Assembly: GCF_014352855.1 (NCBI RefSeq)
Contig: NZ_CP060697.1
Location: 186,001 to 250,000, forward strand
Direction: 5' to 3'
Length of the DNA: 64,000 bases
DNA from: Sphingomonas sabuli
GTDB taxonomy: Bacteria > Pseudomonadota > Alphaproteobacteria > Sphingomonadales > Sphingomonadaceae
In this document: positions 9,524 through 20,645 of the stretch, in pieces
Position numbering within the stretch: the stretch's first letter is position 1
Layout: each line of letters begins with the position of its first letter
Program-made: the position numbers and the translations under genes
The notes under the pieces: model-generated
What the model was told of the DNA's origin: nothing
Seen by the model: the letters and a program-made list of their open reading frames with translations, nothing else
The model's database searches: none

Positions 9524-10303
9524 TTGCTCGATAACCCGCTATATTCTCTCGCCGGCCTGCTGGTCGGAGTGCTGGTTGGCCTGACGGGGGTCGGCGGCGG
9601 CTCGCTGATGACGCCGCTGCTGGTGCTGATGTTCGGCTTCCACCCGGCGACCGCGGTCGGCACCGACCTGCTGTTCGCGTCGGTTACGAAGACCGTCGGC
9701 ACGGCCGTCCATCACAAGGGGCGGACGGTCGAATGGCCGATCGTCTTCAGCCTTGGCATTGGCAGCGTCCCGGCGGCGATGATCACGCTCCTCCTCATGC
9801 ACCGCTACGGCTTTGCCGGGAACAAGAGCCCGGGCTTCCTCAGCTTCCTGCTCGGCGGCGCGCTGCTGCTCACCGCCATTGCCGTGCTGGTCCGCCCCTG
9901 GATCCTCAAATATGCCGGCGAACATATCGAGGCGATGGACAGCCGGCGTGCCACCCGCTGGACGGTTGCGCTCGGCGCGCTGCTCGGGGTCCTCGTGTCG
10001 CTGACTTCGGTCGGGGCCGGGGCGCTCGGCACCACGGCGTTGCTGATCCTCTATCCGAAACTGCCGATCGCGCGCATCGCGGGCAGCGATATCGCCCACG
10101 CTGTCCCGCTGACGCTGATCGCCGGGCTCGGCCATTGGTGGATCGGCTCGGTCGACTTCGCGCTGATGGGCGCGCTCCTGCTCGGCTCCATCCCCGGCGT
10201 GATCGTCGGCAGCCTGCTTGCCGCCCGTGCGTCGGACTCGGTGCTCCGGCCGGTGCTTGGTATCACCCTGCTGATCGTCTCGATCCGCCTGCTGATGAGT
10301 TAG
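9524..10303 (+). CDS. TauE/SafE family membrane exporter
   Basis: 259 residues with about eight membrane segments. The repeated family signature is seen twice: GLTGVGGGSLMTPLLVLMFG near residue 20 and SLTSVGAGALGTTALLILYP near residue 155. TauE/SafE (formerly DUF81) proteins are inner-membrane carriers thought to move sulfite, sulfoacetate or other anions. The gene is next to cysE on the opposite strand, which fits sulfur metabolism, but this is only context. The TTG start is weakly supported and a nearby later start is possible. A hairpin after the stop probably ends the transcript. Confidence 0.82.
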   Translation: MLDNPLYSLAGLLVGVLVGLTGVGGGSLMTPLLVLMFGFHPATAVGTDLLFASVTKTVGTAVHHKGRTVEWPIVFSLGIGSVPAAMITLLLMHRYGFAGNKSPGFLSFLLGGALLLTAIAVLVRPWILKYAGEHIEAMDSRRATRWTVALGALLGVLVSLTSVGAGALGTTALLILYPKLPIARIAGSDIAHAVPLTLIAGLGHWWIGSVDFALMGALLLGSIPGVIVGSLLAARASDSVLRPVLGITLLIVSIRLLMS

Positions 10304-10319
10304 CGGCAGTGGCATAAAT

Positions 10320-10344
10320 CGACCGCCTCCATTACGGCGGGTCG
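10320..10344 (+). terminator. Probable terminator after TauE gene
   Basis: CGACCGCC and GGCGGGTCG pair (one bulged base) around an eight-base loop, 17 bases after the stop. A TTTT run appears about ten bases beyond the stem, so it is a moderate terminator upstream of oxyR. Confidence 0.45.
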
Positions 10345-10377
10345 CGTGATTGCTTTTCCCGATAAAGATGCGCGCCG

Positions 10378-11310
10378 ATGAGCGTCCATTTGCCCACGTT
10401 GAAGCAGCTGCAATATCTGGTCGCGCTGCGCGAACACGGCCATTTCGGCAAGGCCGCGGAAGCCTGCTTCGTCACCCAGTCGACGCTGTCCGCAGGCCTG
10501 CGCGAGCTTGAAACGTCGCTTGGCGTGACGCTGGTCGAACGCACCCGGCGGATGGTCCGCTTCACCGCGCTCGGCAACAAGGTCGCGGACAAGGCGGTCC
10601 GGGTCATCCGCGCCGCCGACGAGCTGGCGGAGCTTGCACGCGCCGAAGGCAAGCCGCTGCACGGCGACCTGCGCATGGGGGTGATCCCGACCATCGCGCC
10701 CTTCCTGCTGCCCGCCTTGCTCCCGCAGCTGCGCGCCCAATGGCCCAGCCTCAAGCTGTTCCTGCGCGAAGAAACCAGCCAGGCCGCGTGTGAAGCGCTG
10801 CATCGCGGCCAGCTCGACTGCGTCCTTCTCGCGCTGCCCTATGCCTGCGGCGACGTCGAAAGCGCGCCGTTGTTCGACGATCGCCTGTTCGTCGCCTTCC
10901 CGCAGGGCGAAGCCCCCGGCGCGGGCACGGTTCGGGCCGACGAGATCGACGAGACGCGGCTGCTGATGCTGGAAGACGGCCACTGCCTGAAGGACCATGC
11001 GCTGTCCGCCTGCAACCGGCCGGAAATGCGCGCGCAGACGGCGATGATGGGCACGTCGCTGCACACGCTGGTGCAGATGGTCGACAACGGGCTCGGACTG
11101 ACCTTCGTGCCGGAAATGGCGATCGACGCCGGGATCCTCGATCGCACCGCGATCGAGGCCAGGCCGCTGCGCTCGAACAGCGGCTTTCGCCGGATCGCGC
11201 TCATCTGGCGCAAGTCGAGCCACCGCGAGGGCGAATACAGGCTGCTCGCCGCGGCGCTTCGCCGGGGAATCGGCAAGGCCGCAGGGACCGTCGACACCGG
11301 CGCGGCGTAG
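10378..11310 (+). CDS. oxyR: LysR-type hydrogen peroxide regulator
   Basis: 310 residues. The LysR winged helix-turn-helix covers residues 1-65 (FGKAAEACFVTQSTLSAGLR). The effector domain carries the OxyR signature GHCLKDHALSAC, with Cys203 and Cys212 at the spacing of the E. coli disulfide pair Cys199/Cys208. OxyR senses peroxide by forming that disulfide and then activates defence genes. The katG gene lies 2 kb away on the opposite strand, which fits a regulator-target pair. The C-terminal tail is slightly long. Identification is strong because of the two cysteines. Confidence 0.93.
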   Translation: MSVHLPTLKQLQYLVALREHGHFGKAAEACFVTQSTLSAGLRELETSLGVTLVERTRRMVRFTALGNKVADKAVRVIRAADELAELARAEGKPLHGDLRMGVIPTIAPFLLPALLPQLRAQWPSLKLFLREETSQAACEALHRGQLDCVLLALPYACGDVESAPLFDDRLFVAFPQGEAPGAGTVRADEIDETRLLMLEDGHCLKDHALSACNRPEMRAQTAMMGTSLHTLVQMVDNGLGLTFVPEMAIDAGILDRTAIEARPLRSNSGFRRIALIWRKSSHREGEYRLLAAALRRGIGKAAGTVDTGAA

Positions 11311-11316
11311 ACCCGC

Positions 11317-13074
11317 TCACGGCTTGGCGGCGGCGTCCTTGGCCGGAGGCGGGGGAGTGATGAAGGTGACGTTCCGGATCAGTCCGCCATCGACCTCGTA
11401 GATGGCGACCGCGCGCTCGCCGTCCATTCCGGGCATGCCGCTCAACACTTCCTCGTCGATCACCATGTTGCCGATGACGGACCGGCGCGGAATGGAAACG
11501 CGAAGCGCGGGCAAGCGCGTGAACATGTCCGAATAGACTTTGCGCATCATGTCGCGCCCCTGCATCTGCGGCTTGGCGGGGAAATCCATGATCCGGGCGT
11601 CAGGCGCATAGGTCGCCAGGAAGGCGTCGATGTCGTGGGAATTATAGGCGTTGACCTGCCGCTGCACGACTTCAGCCGCGCTTTGCGGCACCAGCTCGTG
11701 CTGGCGCCACGCCTTGCCGCCCTTGATGACCATCGCGATCCGGCTGAGGTTCGCACTGTCGGCCAGCGGGTCGGCGTCAAGCACCACCATGTCGGCCAGC
11801 TTGCCCGGCGCGATGGTGCCGATCCGATCCTGCCAGCCCATCAGCCGCGCGCCGCCGGCGGTCGTGCTGAACAGGATTTCACGCGGGGTCAGGCCGGCTT
11901 CGGCCATGCGCGCGAACTCGCGGTAGATGGACGGCCCCGGCAGCGTCCCGACATTCCCCGCGTCGGTGCCGGTGACGATCGGGATGCCGGCGTCCCTCAC
12001 GCGCTTCAGATTGGCCTGCAGCGTGCGTCGCGGCTCGTCGGGAATGGGCTTGCCCGCAAGGGCCCGGAGGGGCTTCGTCGCGGGCGTGTCGGGCATGGCC
12101 GCAACCTCGAGCAGCGTGCCCATCACCTCCGGGTCGCCAAGCGCATATTCCTGCGCCGTGAACGCGTGCCGCCGGGTGAGGGTGCGCATGTAGCCGTCAT
12201 AGACGTCAAGCGTCGTCGAATAGAGCGTACCGCGCCGCTTCAGCAGCGCCAGGAAGGCGTCGTCGACCGGCTTGTCCTCGACCCCGTGGACCAGGATATC
12301 GGCGCCCGCGACGACCGCGGCCCGCGCCGTTTCCAGTTCGGTTGCGTGAACCGCCACGCGGACGCCGGCCTTATGCGCCTCGTCGATGGCCGCGCTGACC
12401 ACTGGCAGGTGCTGCGCCGCCGTCTCGTCGGGCTGCACGAGGAACCAGATCTTGACGAAGTCGGGCCGCTTCGCCGTCTGGGCGCGGACCAGTGCGCGCG
12501 CCTCCTCGGCGGTCTTCGCGGCAATGATCGGCGGGTCGGCGGCCTCGCCGAGCACCGCTGGCTTGCGGGTAGAAATCAGCGGCCCTGCGACCGCGACGCG
12601 CGGCGCCCGGTCGTTGCCCTCGGCCTGCGCCCGAATGGCGAAATTCTCCATCGGGCCGCCGACGTCCGCGACCGCGGTAATGCCGCTCGCCAGGTAACGC
12701 GCGAAGGTATCCGGAACGTCGGCGCGGGTCGCGCTGACTTCCTGCTGGTACGGCCGGACCGCCTGCAAATCGAACCCGTCGGGCCGCGCGTACAGCCCGC
12801 CGGACTGGAAGAAGTGGACGTGTGCATCGACATAGCCGGGCACCACCCACTTGCCCTTGGCGTCGACGACCGGAAGGTCTTTGGGCAGTCGGTTACGTGC
12901 AGCGGTACCGACTGTCTCGATCCGGCCGTCGCGGACGACGATTACGCTGTCGCGCTGCTGTGATCCGTCGGCCGGATTGACCAGGGTTGCACCGCTCAGG
13001 ACCATGTCCTGGCCCCACGCCGGGCTCGCCACGGACAAGGCAACGCCCAATGCGGGCACAATTCGCAAGTTCAC
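11317..13074 (-). CDS. Exported amidohydrolase fused to NTF2-like domain
   Basis: 585 residues. A signal peptide ends near VASPAWG. An amidohydrolase TIM barrel follows: metal ligands in DAHVHF (His85, His87), KIWF with the expected bridging Lys, AVHATELE, DILVHGVED and TGTDAG. Residues ~470-575 form an NTF2/SnoaL-like alpha+beta domain (VVQRQVNAYNSHDIDAFLATY). The GTG start has an AGGGGG site. Amidohydrolases of this type hydrolyse imides, peptides or lactams; the substrate is unknown. The fusion to NTF2 is uncommon. It lies downstream of katG on the same strand, with a terminator-like hairpin between them. Confidence 0.85.
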   Translation of the reverse strand: MNLRIVPALGVALSVASPAWGQDMVLSGATLVNPADGSQQRDSVIVVRDGRIETVGTAARNRLPKDLPVVDAKGKWVVPGYVDAHVHFFQSGGLYARPDGFDLQAVRPYQQEVSATRADVPDTFARYLASGITAVADVGGPMENFAIRAQAEGNDRAPRVAVAGPLISTRKPAVLGEAADPPIIAAKTAEEARALVRAQTAKRPDFVKIWFLVQPDETAAQHLPVVSAAIDEAHKAGVRVAVHATELETARAAVVAGADILVHGVEDKPVDDAFLALLKRRGTLYSTTLDVYDGYMRTLTRRHAFTAQEYALGDPEVMGTLLEVAAMPDTPATKPLRALAGKPIPDEPRRTLQANLKRVRDAGIPIVTGTDAGNVGTLPGPSIYREFARMAEAGLTPREILFSTTAGGARLMGWQDRIGTIAPGKLADMVVLDADPLADSANLSRIAMVIKGGKAWRQHELVPQSAAEVVQRQVNAYNSHDIDAFLATYAPDARIMDFPAKPQMQGRDMMRKVYSDMFTRLPALRVSIPRRSVIGNMVIDEEVLSGMPGMDGERAVAIYEVDGGLIRNVTFITPPPPAKDAAAKP

Positions 13075-13138
13075 ATGCCGCCCCCTGCTGCTGCGGAAGC
13101 GGAAATATCAAAGCCGTCGCCGGCCAGCAATGTCGAAC

Positions 13139-13161
13139 GGTCCCGGCTTGGCACCGGGACC
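13139..13161 (-). terminator. katG terminator hairpin
   Basis: GGTCCCGG and CCGGGACC form a perfect 8-bp stem with a seven-base loop, directly downstream of the katG stop. The following bases (GTTCGACATT) are only mildly T-rich. Confidence 0.5.
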
Positions 13162-13169
13162 GCCGTCAT

Positions 13170-15440
<2,271 letters not shown>

Positions 15441-15518
15441 CTAGAGCGCCGCACTGATCGAAGGAAACGAGTTAAGTTGGTCAGTGATAGCTGGAAAATC
15501 GATCAGCGCAGGCGCGGC

Positions 15519-16088
15519 TCAGTCCATGTGCCGCAGGCCGATGCGCAGGTAATCGTATCCGGTGATCATCGTCATCGCCGCCGCCGCCCACAGGCTGACG
15601 ATGCCGACCAGGTGGATCCAAGCCATTTCCGGAATCCCGCCGGCCAGGATCAGCGCGCCCAGCGCGACCAGCTGGAACGTGGTTTTCCACTTGGCCAGGT
15701 GGCTGACCGGGATCGACACGCGCAGGTCGGCCAGAAATTCGCGCAGGCCCGACACGATGATTTCGCGCAGCAGGATGATCAGCGCGGGGATGACGGTCCA
15801 GTCCTCGATGACCGGCGGATCGCCGTCCGCGCGCCGCGACGCCATCAGCATGACCAGCACCGCCGCCACCATGATCTTGTCGGCAATGGGGTCGAGAAAT
15901 TGGCCAAGCTTCGAAATCTGCCCTTGGGAGCGGGCCAGATAGCCGTCGAAATAATCTGTCGCCCCGACCACGCAATAAAGCACGAAGGTGATCAGATAAT
16001 CGAGCGGCGCGGGCTTCCACAGCAGGAAGACGAGGATCGGGACCGCGAAGATTCGCGACAGGGTAAGGAGGTTCGGGACCGTCAGCAT
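15519..16088 (-). CDS. pgsA: CDP-diacylglycerol-glycerol-3-phosphate 3-phosphatidyltransferase
   Basis: 189 residues, an inner-membrane enzyme making phosphatidylglycerophosphate, the precursor of phosphatidylglycerol. The CDP-alcohol phosphotransferase motif DG-x2-AR-x8-G-x3-D-x3-D is complete (from DYFDGYLARSQGQ through GQFLDPIADK). Several hydrophobic segments follow. The start at MLTVPNLLTLSRI is the standard one; a much longer open frame upstream is only the antisense of the neighbouring transporter. It is divergent from an LplT-like transporter, so both flank a shared promoter region of ~90 bp and both concern phospholipids. Confidence 0.93.
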   Translation of the reverse strand: MLTVPNLLTLSRIFAVPILVFLLWKPAPLDYLITFVLYCVVGATDYFDGYLARSQGQISKLGQFLDPIADKIMVAAVLVMLMASRRADGDPPVIEDWTVIPALIILLREIIVSGLREFLADLRVSIPVSHLAKWKTTFQLVALGALILAGGIPEMAWIHLVGIVSLWAAAAMTMITGYDYLRIGLRHMD

Positions 16089-16181
16089 GTCATGCGCCCA
16101 TATTGAAACTGTGCGCCCGACAAAAGGGTGGTCGCAACATCGGCTTGCCGTCACCGGCAAACCCGCTAAGCCCGTCGCTCC

Positions 16182-17495
16182 ATGCAGGACTCGCTGCACC
16201 TTCTGAAGACCCGGCGATTCCTGCCACTCTTCACGACCCAGTTCCTGGGCGCGTTCAACGACAATCTGTTTCGCACTTCGATGGTGCTGCTGGTGATCTA
16301 CGGCATCTACCGCGACGCCGAACAGGAAGCCGCGTTCAGCGCGATTGCCGGCGGGCTGTTCATCCTGCCGTTCTTCCTCCTCTCCGCGCTGGCGGGGCAG
16401 CTGGCCGACGCCCATGACAAGGCGCGGATTATCCGGCTGGTGAAAACGGCGGAAATCCTGATCATGCTGTTCGGCGCGGCCGGACTGTACCTGCACAGCA
16501 TCCCGCTGCTGCTGGTCGCACTGACCGCGATGGGCATCCACTCGACCTTCTTCGGCCCGATCAAATACGCCATCCTGCCCCAGCATCTGGAACCGGGCGA
16601 GGTGCTTGGCGGCACCGGGCTGGTCGAAGCGGGGACATATATCGCCATTCTCGGCGGCACGATCCTCGGCGGCCTGCTGGTGATCGAACGCGGCGATGGC
16701 ACCTACCACGCGGAGCTGGCGGCAGTCGCCGTCATCGTCGTGGCTCTGGTCGGCCGGATCGCGGGCGGCCTGGTGCCCGCAGCCCGCCCGGCGGACGAAG
16801 CAGAAATCCCGGGCTATCCCAAGCGCGGCATGGACTGGCACATCGTGCGCGCGTCGATCACCCTGGTCAGCGGCACGCTGCACATTCCGCGGCTGTTCCT
16901 GGCGATCCTCTCGATCAGCTTCTTCTGGGCGATGGGCGCGGTGCTGGCCGCGCAATTCCCGCCGCTGGTGAAAAACGTGTTCGGCGCGGACCAGAGCGTC
17001 GCGACGCTGTTCCTGGCCGTTTTCTCGGTCGGAGTGGCGGTCGGCTCGGTGGCGATCAATCGCTTGCTGGCGGGGCAGGTGGCGGCGCGTTTCGCGCCCG
17101 CCTCCGCGCTGATGATGGGCGCGTTCGTGCTGATCCTCTATCTGCTCAGCTACAACTGGGCGACGCCGCAGGGCGAACTGGTGGGGATGCGCCAATTCCT
17201 GTCGGACGCCCGCGGCTGGGCCGTGGTGCTCGACCTGTTCGGCGTGGCAGTTGCCGGCGGCATGTTCGTGGTGCCGCTTTACGCCTTCCTGACGACCACC
17301 GTGCCCAAGTCGGAAACGGCGCGCACGGTCGCGGCCAACAACATCGTCAATTCGGGCGCAATGGTCGCCGCGACGGTCCTGCTCGCCGGCCTGATCTTCC
17401 TGGGCGTCTCGGTGGCTGAAACCCTGATCCTCGTCGCCGTGGCCAGCGTGGTCGCGGCCTGGCTCGGCTGGAAATTGCACCAGGCCTGCGACTAG
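16182..17495 (+). CDS. MFS transporter, lysophospholipid transporter (LplT)-like
   Basis: 437 residues with about twelve membrane segments. The N-terminus (LFTTQFLGAFNDNLFRTSM), GPIKYAILPQHL and GTGLVEAGTYIAILGGT match the LplT-type branch of the major facilitator superfamily. LplT flips lysophospholipids across the inner membrane for re-acylation. No acyltransferase (Aas) domain is fused here and none is adjacent. The start at 16182 lacks a clear ribosome site but begins at the conserved region. Divergent pgsA supports a phospholipid role. Substrate is inferred from family. Confidence 0.82.
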   Translation: MQDSLHLLKTRRFLPLFTTQFLGAFNDNLFRTSMVLLVIYGIYRDAEQEAAFSAIAGGLFILPFFLLSALAGQLADAHDKARIIRLVKTAEILIMLFGAAGLYLHSIPLLLVALTAMGIHSTFFGPIKYAILPQHLEPGEVLGGTGLVEAGTYIAILGGTILGGLLVIERGDGTYHAELAAVAVIVVALVGRIAGGLVPAARPADEAEIPGYPKRGMDWHIVRASITLVSGTLHIPRLFLAILSISFFWAMGAVLAAQFPPLVKNVFGADQSVATLFLAVFSVGVAVGSVAINRLLAGQVAARFAPASALMMGAFVLILYLLSYNWATPQGELVGMRQFLSDARGWAVVLDLFGVAVAGGMFVVPLYAFLTTTVPKSETARTVAANNIVNSGAMVAATVLLAGLIFLGVSVAETLILVAVASVVAAWLGWKLHQACD

Positions 17496-17511
17496 CGCCG
17501 GCCCCGGCGGG

Positions 17512-17772
17512 TCAGCCGATCAGGATCGACACGAACAGGAACCCCGCTGCGAAGGTCTGGGCGTACAGCCGGGCGTCGTCGGACAGCCCCCAGCCTTTCC
17601 GCTCGATCGCCGGCTCGACCGGTTGCGCGGCAAGCAAGCGGCTGCGCGACCGTCCGAAGCGGGGTGGGTGCAGCCGGACCGCGTGGTGGGCCGGATTGCG
17701 TCTGCGCTTGGCAAAGCCCCTGCGGACAGTGGCTTCGAGCGGGCTCGTCATGGGCGAGATGTTAATACGCAT
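17512..17772 (-). CDS. Small basic hypothetical membrane protein
   Basis: 86 residues, strongly basic in the middle (FAKRRRNPAHH, RFGRSRSRLL) with one hydrophobic C-terminal segment (AQTFAAGFLFVSILIG). Not recognised. It fills the space between the transporter and tRNA-Leu and converges on the transporter gene with a 16-base gap. A start at the internal Met at 17751 is possible. Being short and basic in a GC-rich genome, it could be a spurious frame, but the C-terminal membrane segment favours a real tail-anchored protein. Confidence 0.5.
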   Translation of the reverse strand: MRINISPMTSPLEATVRRGFAKRRRNPAHHAVRLHPPRFGRSRSRLLAAQPVEPAIERKGWGLSDDARLYAQTFAAGFLFVSILIG

Positions 17773-17959
17773 TTAACCATTCTCAACGGCCATGTTCGGA
17801 TGTGGCTCCAAAGCGTGCCGTTATGGGACGCGCGCACAGGGGAGCGCCCGCGCGATCGCAGGCGGCATGGTTAGGAAAAATGGGCGGCGATACAGTCCAG
17901 CGCGGCTCAGCGCGCGTCAAATGCGGCGCTGGACCATCCTCCGACGGTCGGCGCGCTGG

Positions 17960-18043
17960 TGCGGACGGTGGGAATCGAACCCACACTCCCGTTACGGGAA
18001 GAGGATTTTAAGTCCCCAGCGTCTACCGTTCCGCCACGTCCGC
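17960..18043 (-). tRNA. tRNA-Leu (anticodon UAA)
   Basis: 84 nt class II tRNA read on the minus strand. The acceptor stem is GCGGACG/CGUCCGC and the discriminator is A. The anticodon loop CUUAAAA holds UAA. The long variable arm is UCCCG-UAA-CGGGA, and the T arm is GUGGG-UUCGAUU-CCCAC. CCA is not encoded. All stems pair. Confidence 0.95.
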
Positions 18044-18077
18044 TTGTGCGCGTCCCGGCGACGGTAGGCGGCCGGGA

Positions 18078-18374
18078 CTATTCCGCGGTGACTTCCTTGA
18101 GGTTTAACCGCTCGCGCATTTCCTTGCCCGGCTTGAAATAGGGCACGCGCTTGGCGTCAACCTCGACCGATTCTCCAGTGCGCGGGTTGCGGCCGACCCG
18201 GGCATCGCGGCCGCGCGTGGAAAAGGCGCCGAAACCGCGCAGCTCGACACGGCCGCCATGGGCCAGCTGGTCGGTGACGGAATCGAAGAAGGCGCCCACG
18301 ACATTCTCCACCTCACGCTGGGTAAGGTCGGGAAAATCCTGGCACAGCTTCTGGACCAGTTCGGAACGGATCAT
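18078..18374 (-). CDS. ihfB: Integration host factor beta subunit
   Basis: 98 residues, the family length. IHF is a heterodimer that bends DNA in transcription, replication and recombination. [10 protein letters not shown] at the start, [40 protein letters not shown] (in outline) and [13 protein letters not shown] are typical of IHF-beta. The DNA-intercalating Pro lies in RNPRTGE. An in-frame extension of eight codons exists, but ATG 18374 has GGAG upstream. It follows rpsA on the same strand, the conserved rpsA-ihfB order of Proteobacteria. Confidence 0.93.
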   Translation of the reverse strand: MIRSELVQKLCQDFPDLTQREVENVVGAFFDSVTDQLAHGGRVELRGFGAFSTRGRDARVGRNPRTGESVEVDAKRVPYFKPGKEMRERLNLKEVTAE

Positions 18375-18466
18375 GGCGAGTTCTCCGCGATTCAGCATGC
18401 CCTCCGAGCGAAGGGCCGGGGCTCACGCTGTCAGGAAACTCCCGACCGCGCAAGCCCCGCTAAACA

Positions 18467-20206
18467 TTACTTCTTCTTGGTCTTGGTCGTCTTCTTGGAC
18501 TCGGCTTCCTTCAGCGCCTGGCCAAGGATGTCGCCAAGCGACGCGCCGCTGTCGGACGAGCCGTATTGGGCGACCGCCTGCTTCTCTTCGGCGATCTGCA
18601 TCGCCTTGATCGAGAAGTTCGGCTTCTTGGACCGGTCGAAGCCGCTGACCATGGCGTCGAACTTCTGGCCGACCTGGAAGCGGTCGGGACGCTGCTCGTC
18701 GCGGTCGCGGCCAAGGTCGGTCCGCTTGACGAAGCCGGTAACTCCGCCCTCGGTGACCTGTACGTCCAGGCCGCCGTCCTTGACGTCCATCACCTCGACG
18801 GTGACGACATCGCCCTTCTTGACGCCGCCGGCGCCCGACGTCGTGGCGGTTCCGCCGCCGACGCCGCCACGCTCAAGCTGCTTCATGCCAAGGCTGATGC
18901 GCTCCTTTTCGACATCGACGTCGAGCACGACGGCCTTGACCGTCTCGCCCTTGTGATGAAGCGCCAGCGCTTCCTCGCCCGACACGCCCCACGCGATGTC
19001 CGACATGTGGACCATGCCGTCGACGTCGCCGGGAAGGCCGATGAATAGGCCGAACTCGGTCGAATTCTTGACTTCGCCTTCGACCTGCGTGCCGACCGGA
19101 TGCTTGTCGGCGAATTCGGCCCACGGATTGGCCTGCGCCTGCTTGAGGCCCAGCGAGATGCGCCGCTTTTCCTCGTCGACCTCGAGCACCTTCACTTCGA
19201 CTTCCTGCGAAGTGCTGACGATCTTGCCCGGGTGGACGTTCTTCTTGGTCCAGCTCATCTCGGACACGTGGACGAGGCCTTCGATGCCAGGCTCAAGCTC
19301 GACGAACGCGCCATACTCGGTGATGTTCGTGACCCGGCCCTGGAACGTGCCGTCGATCGGATACTTGGCGCCGGCGCCTTCCCACGGATCGGATTCCAGC
19401 TGCTTCATGCCAAGGCTGATGCGCTGCGTCTCGCGGTTGATGCGGATGATCTGCACCTTCACCGTGTCGCCGATGTTCAGCACTTCCGACGGGTGGTTGA
19501 CCCGCTTGTAGCTGATGTCGGTGACGTGAAGCAGGCCGTCGATGCCGCCGAGGTCGACGAACGCACCGTAATCGGTGATGTTCTTGACCACGCCGTCGAC
19601 CACCTGGCCCTCGGTCAGCGACTGAATGAGGCCGCTGCGCTGTTCCGCGCGATGCTCTTCCAGGATGGCGCGGCGCGACACGACGATGTTGCCGCGGCGG
19701 CGGTCCATCTTCAGGATCTGGAACGGCTGCGCCATGTCCATCAGCGGGCCGACGTCGCGGACCGGGCGGATATCGACCTGGCTGCCGGGCAGGAAGGCGA
19801 CGGCGCCGCCAAGGTCGACGGTAAAACCGCCCTTCACGCGGCCGAAGATCACGCCTTCGACGCGGTTGCCGGCTTCATGCTCCTTCTCGAGCTTGTCCCA
19901 CGCGGCTTCGCGGCGCGCGCGGTCGCGCGACAGCATCGCTTCGCCATTGGCGTTCTCGACCCGGTCGACATAGACTTCGACTTCGTCGCCGACGTTCAGC
20001 TCGGCCTTCTGGCCCGGGGCGGCGAATTCGCGCAGCGCGACGCGCCCTTCGGACTTCAGGCCGACGTCGATGACGGCCATGTCGTTTTCGATGCCGGTGA
20101 CTTTGCCCTTGACGACCTTGCCCTCGAAGCTCTCGTCTTCGCCGCCGAGGCTTTCGTTAAGGAGGGCCGCGAACTCGTCGCGGGTCGGAAATGCCGTTGT
20201 GGCCAT
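18467..20206 (-). CDS. rpsA: 30S ribosomal protein S1
   Basis: 579 residues with six S1/OB-fold RNA-binding repeats. The first two are divergent (30S-binding) and the next four are close copies. Repeated blocks such as GAFVDLGGIDGLLHVTDIS, GAFVELEPGIEGLVHVSEMSW and GLFIGLPGDVDGMVHMSDIAW mark them, each ending RISLGMKQLE or a close variant. S1 helps mRNA bind the ribosome. The C-terminus is a lysine-rich tail (ESKKTTKTKKK). The usual upstream gene cmk is absent; a leader of about 350 bp precedes rpsA instead. Confidence 0.95.
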   Translation of the reverse strand: MATTAFPTRDEFAALLNESLGGEDESFEGKVVKGKVTGIENDMAVIDVGLKSEGRVALREFAAPGQKAELNVGDEVEVYVDRVENANGEAMLSRDRARREAAWDKLEKEHEAGNRVEGVIFGRVKGGFTVDLGGAVAFLPGSQVDIRPVRDVGPLMDMAQPFQILKMDRRRGNIVVSRRAILEEHRAEQRSGLIQSLTEGQVVDGVVKNITDYGAFVDLGGIDGLLHVTDISYKRVNHPSEVLNIGDTVKVQIIRINRETQRISLGMKQLESDPWEGAGAKYPIDGTFQGRVTNITEYGAFVELEPGIEGLVHVSEMSWTKKNVHPGKIVSTSQEVEVKVLEVDEEKRRISLGLKQAQANPWAEFADKHPVGTQVEGEVKNSTEFGLFIGLPGDVDGMVHMSDIAWGVSGEEALALHHKGETVKAVVLDVDVEKERISLGMKQLERGGVGGGTATTSGAGGVKKGDVVTVEVMDVKDGGLDVQVTEGGVTGFVKRTDLGRDRDEQRPDRFQVGQKFDAMVSGFDRSKKPNFSIKAMQIAEEKQAVAQYGSSDSGASLGDILGQALKEAESKKTTKTKKK

Positions 20207-20552
20207 AAAAAGAGTATCTCTCTAACTTCAATCGGGCCTGCCGCGTGACCGCCACCATGGCTGGTCTTCACATGCGGACCTGGTTGCATTGACTGCCGCC
20301 CCGGGCACATCCCGTGGCGGCGTCCGGACGGCGGAACCGATGCCACCGCCAATGCAAACAGGCGCGTCAGGCCGCGGGAGAGCCTCCCGCACCCACGCGC
20401 TCGCCAATTGACGGGCATCGGCGGATACCCTCCGCCGGACGGCGCGCCCTATATTGCAGAGTGGCGCACAGGGCAAGGCACAGGGAATAGGAGAAATCCT
20501 ATTGCGCCTAGGGAACAAATAGGGAACAATGCGGCTTTGGAGTCGCTCGGTA
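20207..20552. promoter_or_regulatory. rpsA upstream region with hairpins
   Basis: No convincing gene lies here. On the minus strand this is the rpsA leader. A perfect GCGGGAG-3 bases-CTCCCGC stem sits at 20374-20390, which could be part of S1 feedback regulation (inference). A separate stem, AATAGGA-GAAA-TCCTATT (20486-20503), with a GNRA loop, is closer to the plus-strand micro-ORF. Confidence 0.4.
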
Positions 20553-20645
20553 ATGCTAGTCATCGATCCCGTCATGCTGGTCGCGCTTGCCGCGCTGATC
20601 AGCAGTCTGTCCGCCCTCGTCTGGGCCGTGCGCCGGAAGCCTTAG
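20553..20645 (+). CDS. Putative 30-residue membrane micro-protein
   Basis: A very short frame: MLVIDPVMLVALAALISS and then LSALVWAVRRKP. Most of it is one hydrophobic helix followed by a positively charged end, the classical pattern of small single-pass inner-membrane proteins. GGAG lies ten bases before the ATG. An in-frame ATG at 20529 would add eight residues. The stop overlaps that of the convergent TonB_C gene (TTAG/CTAA). The coding evidence is composition and topology only. Confidence 0.45.
   Translation: MLVIDPVMLVALAALISSLSALVWAVRRKP

Noticed and set aside
15519-17480. 650-codon minus-strand frame spanning pgsA and the transporter
   Set aside because: Only the last 189 codons are pgsA; the rest is antisense to the MFS gene and lacks membrane or enzyme features.
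17960-18043. tRNA-Leu as an integration site with a genomic island beside it
   Set aside because: No integrase, no repeated tRNA 3' end in the window, and both flanks are housekeeping genes.
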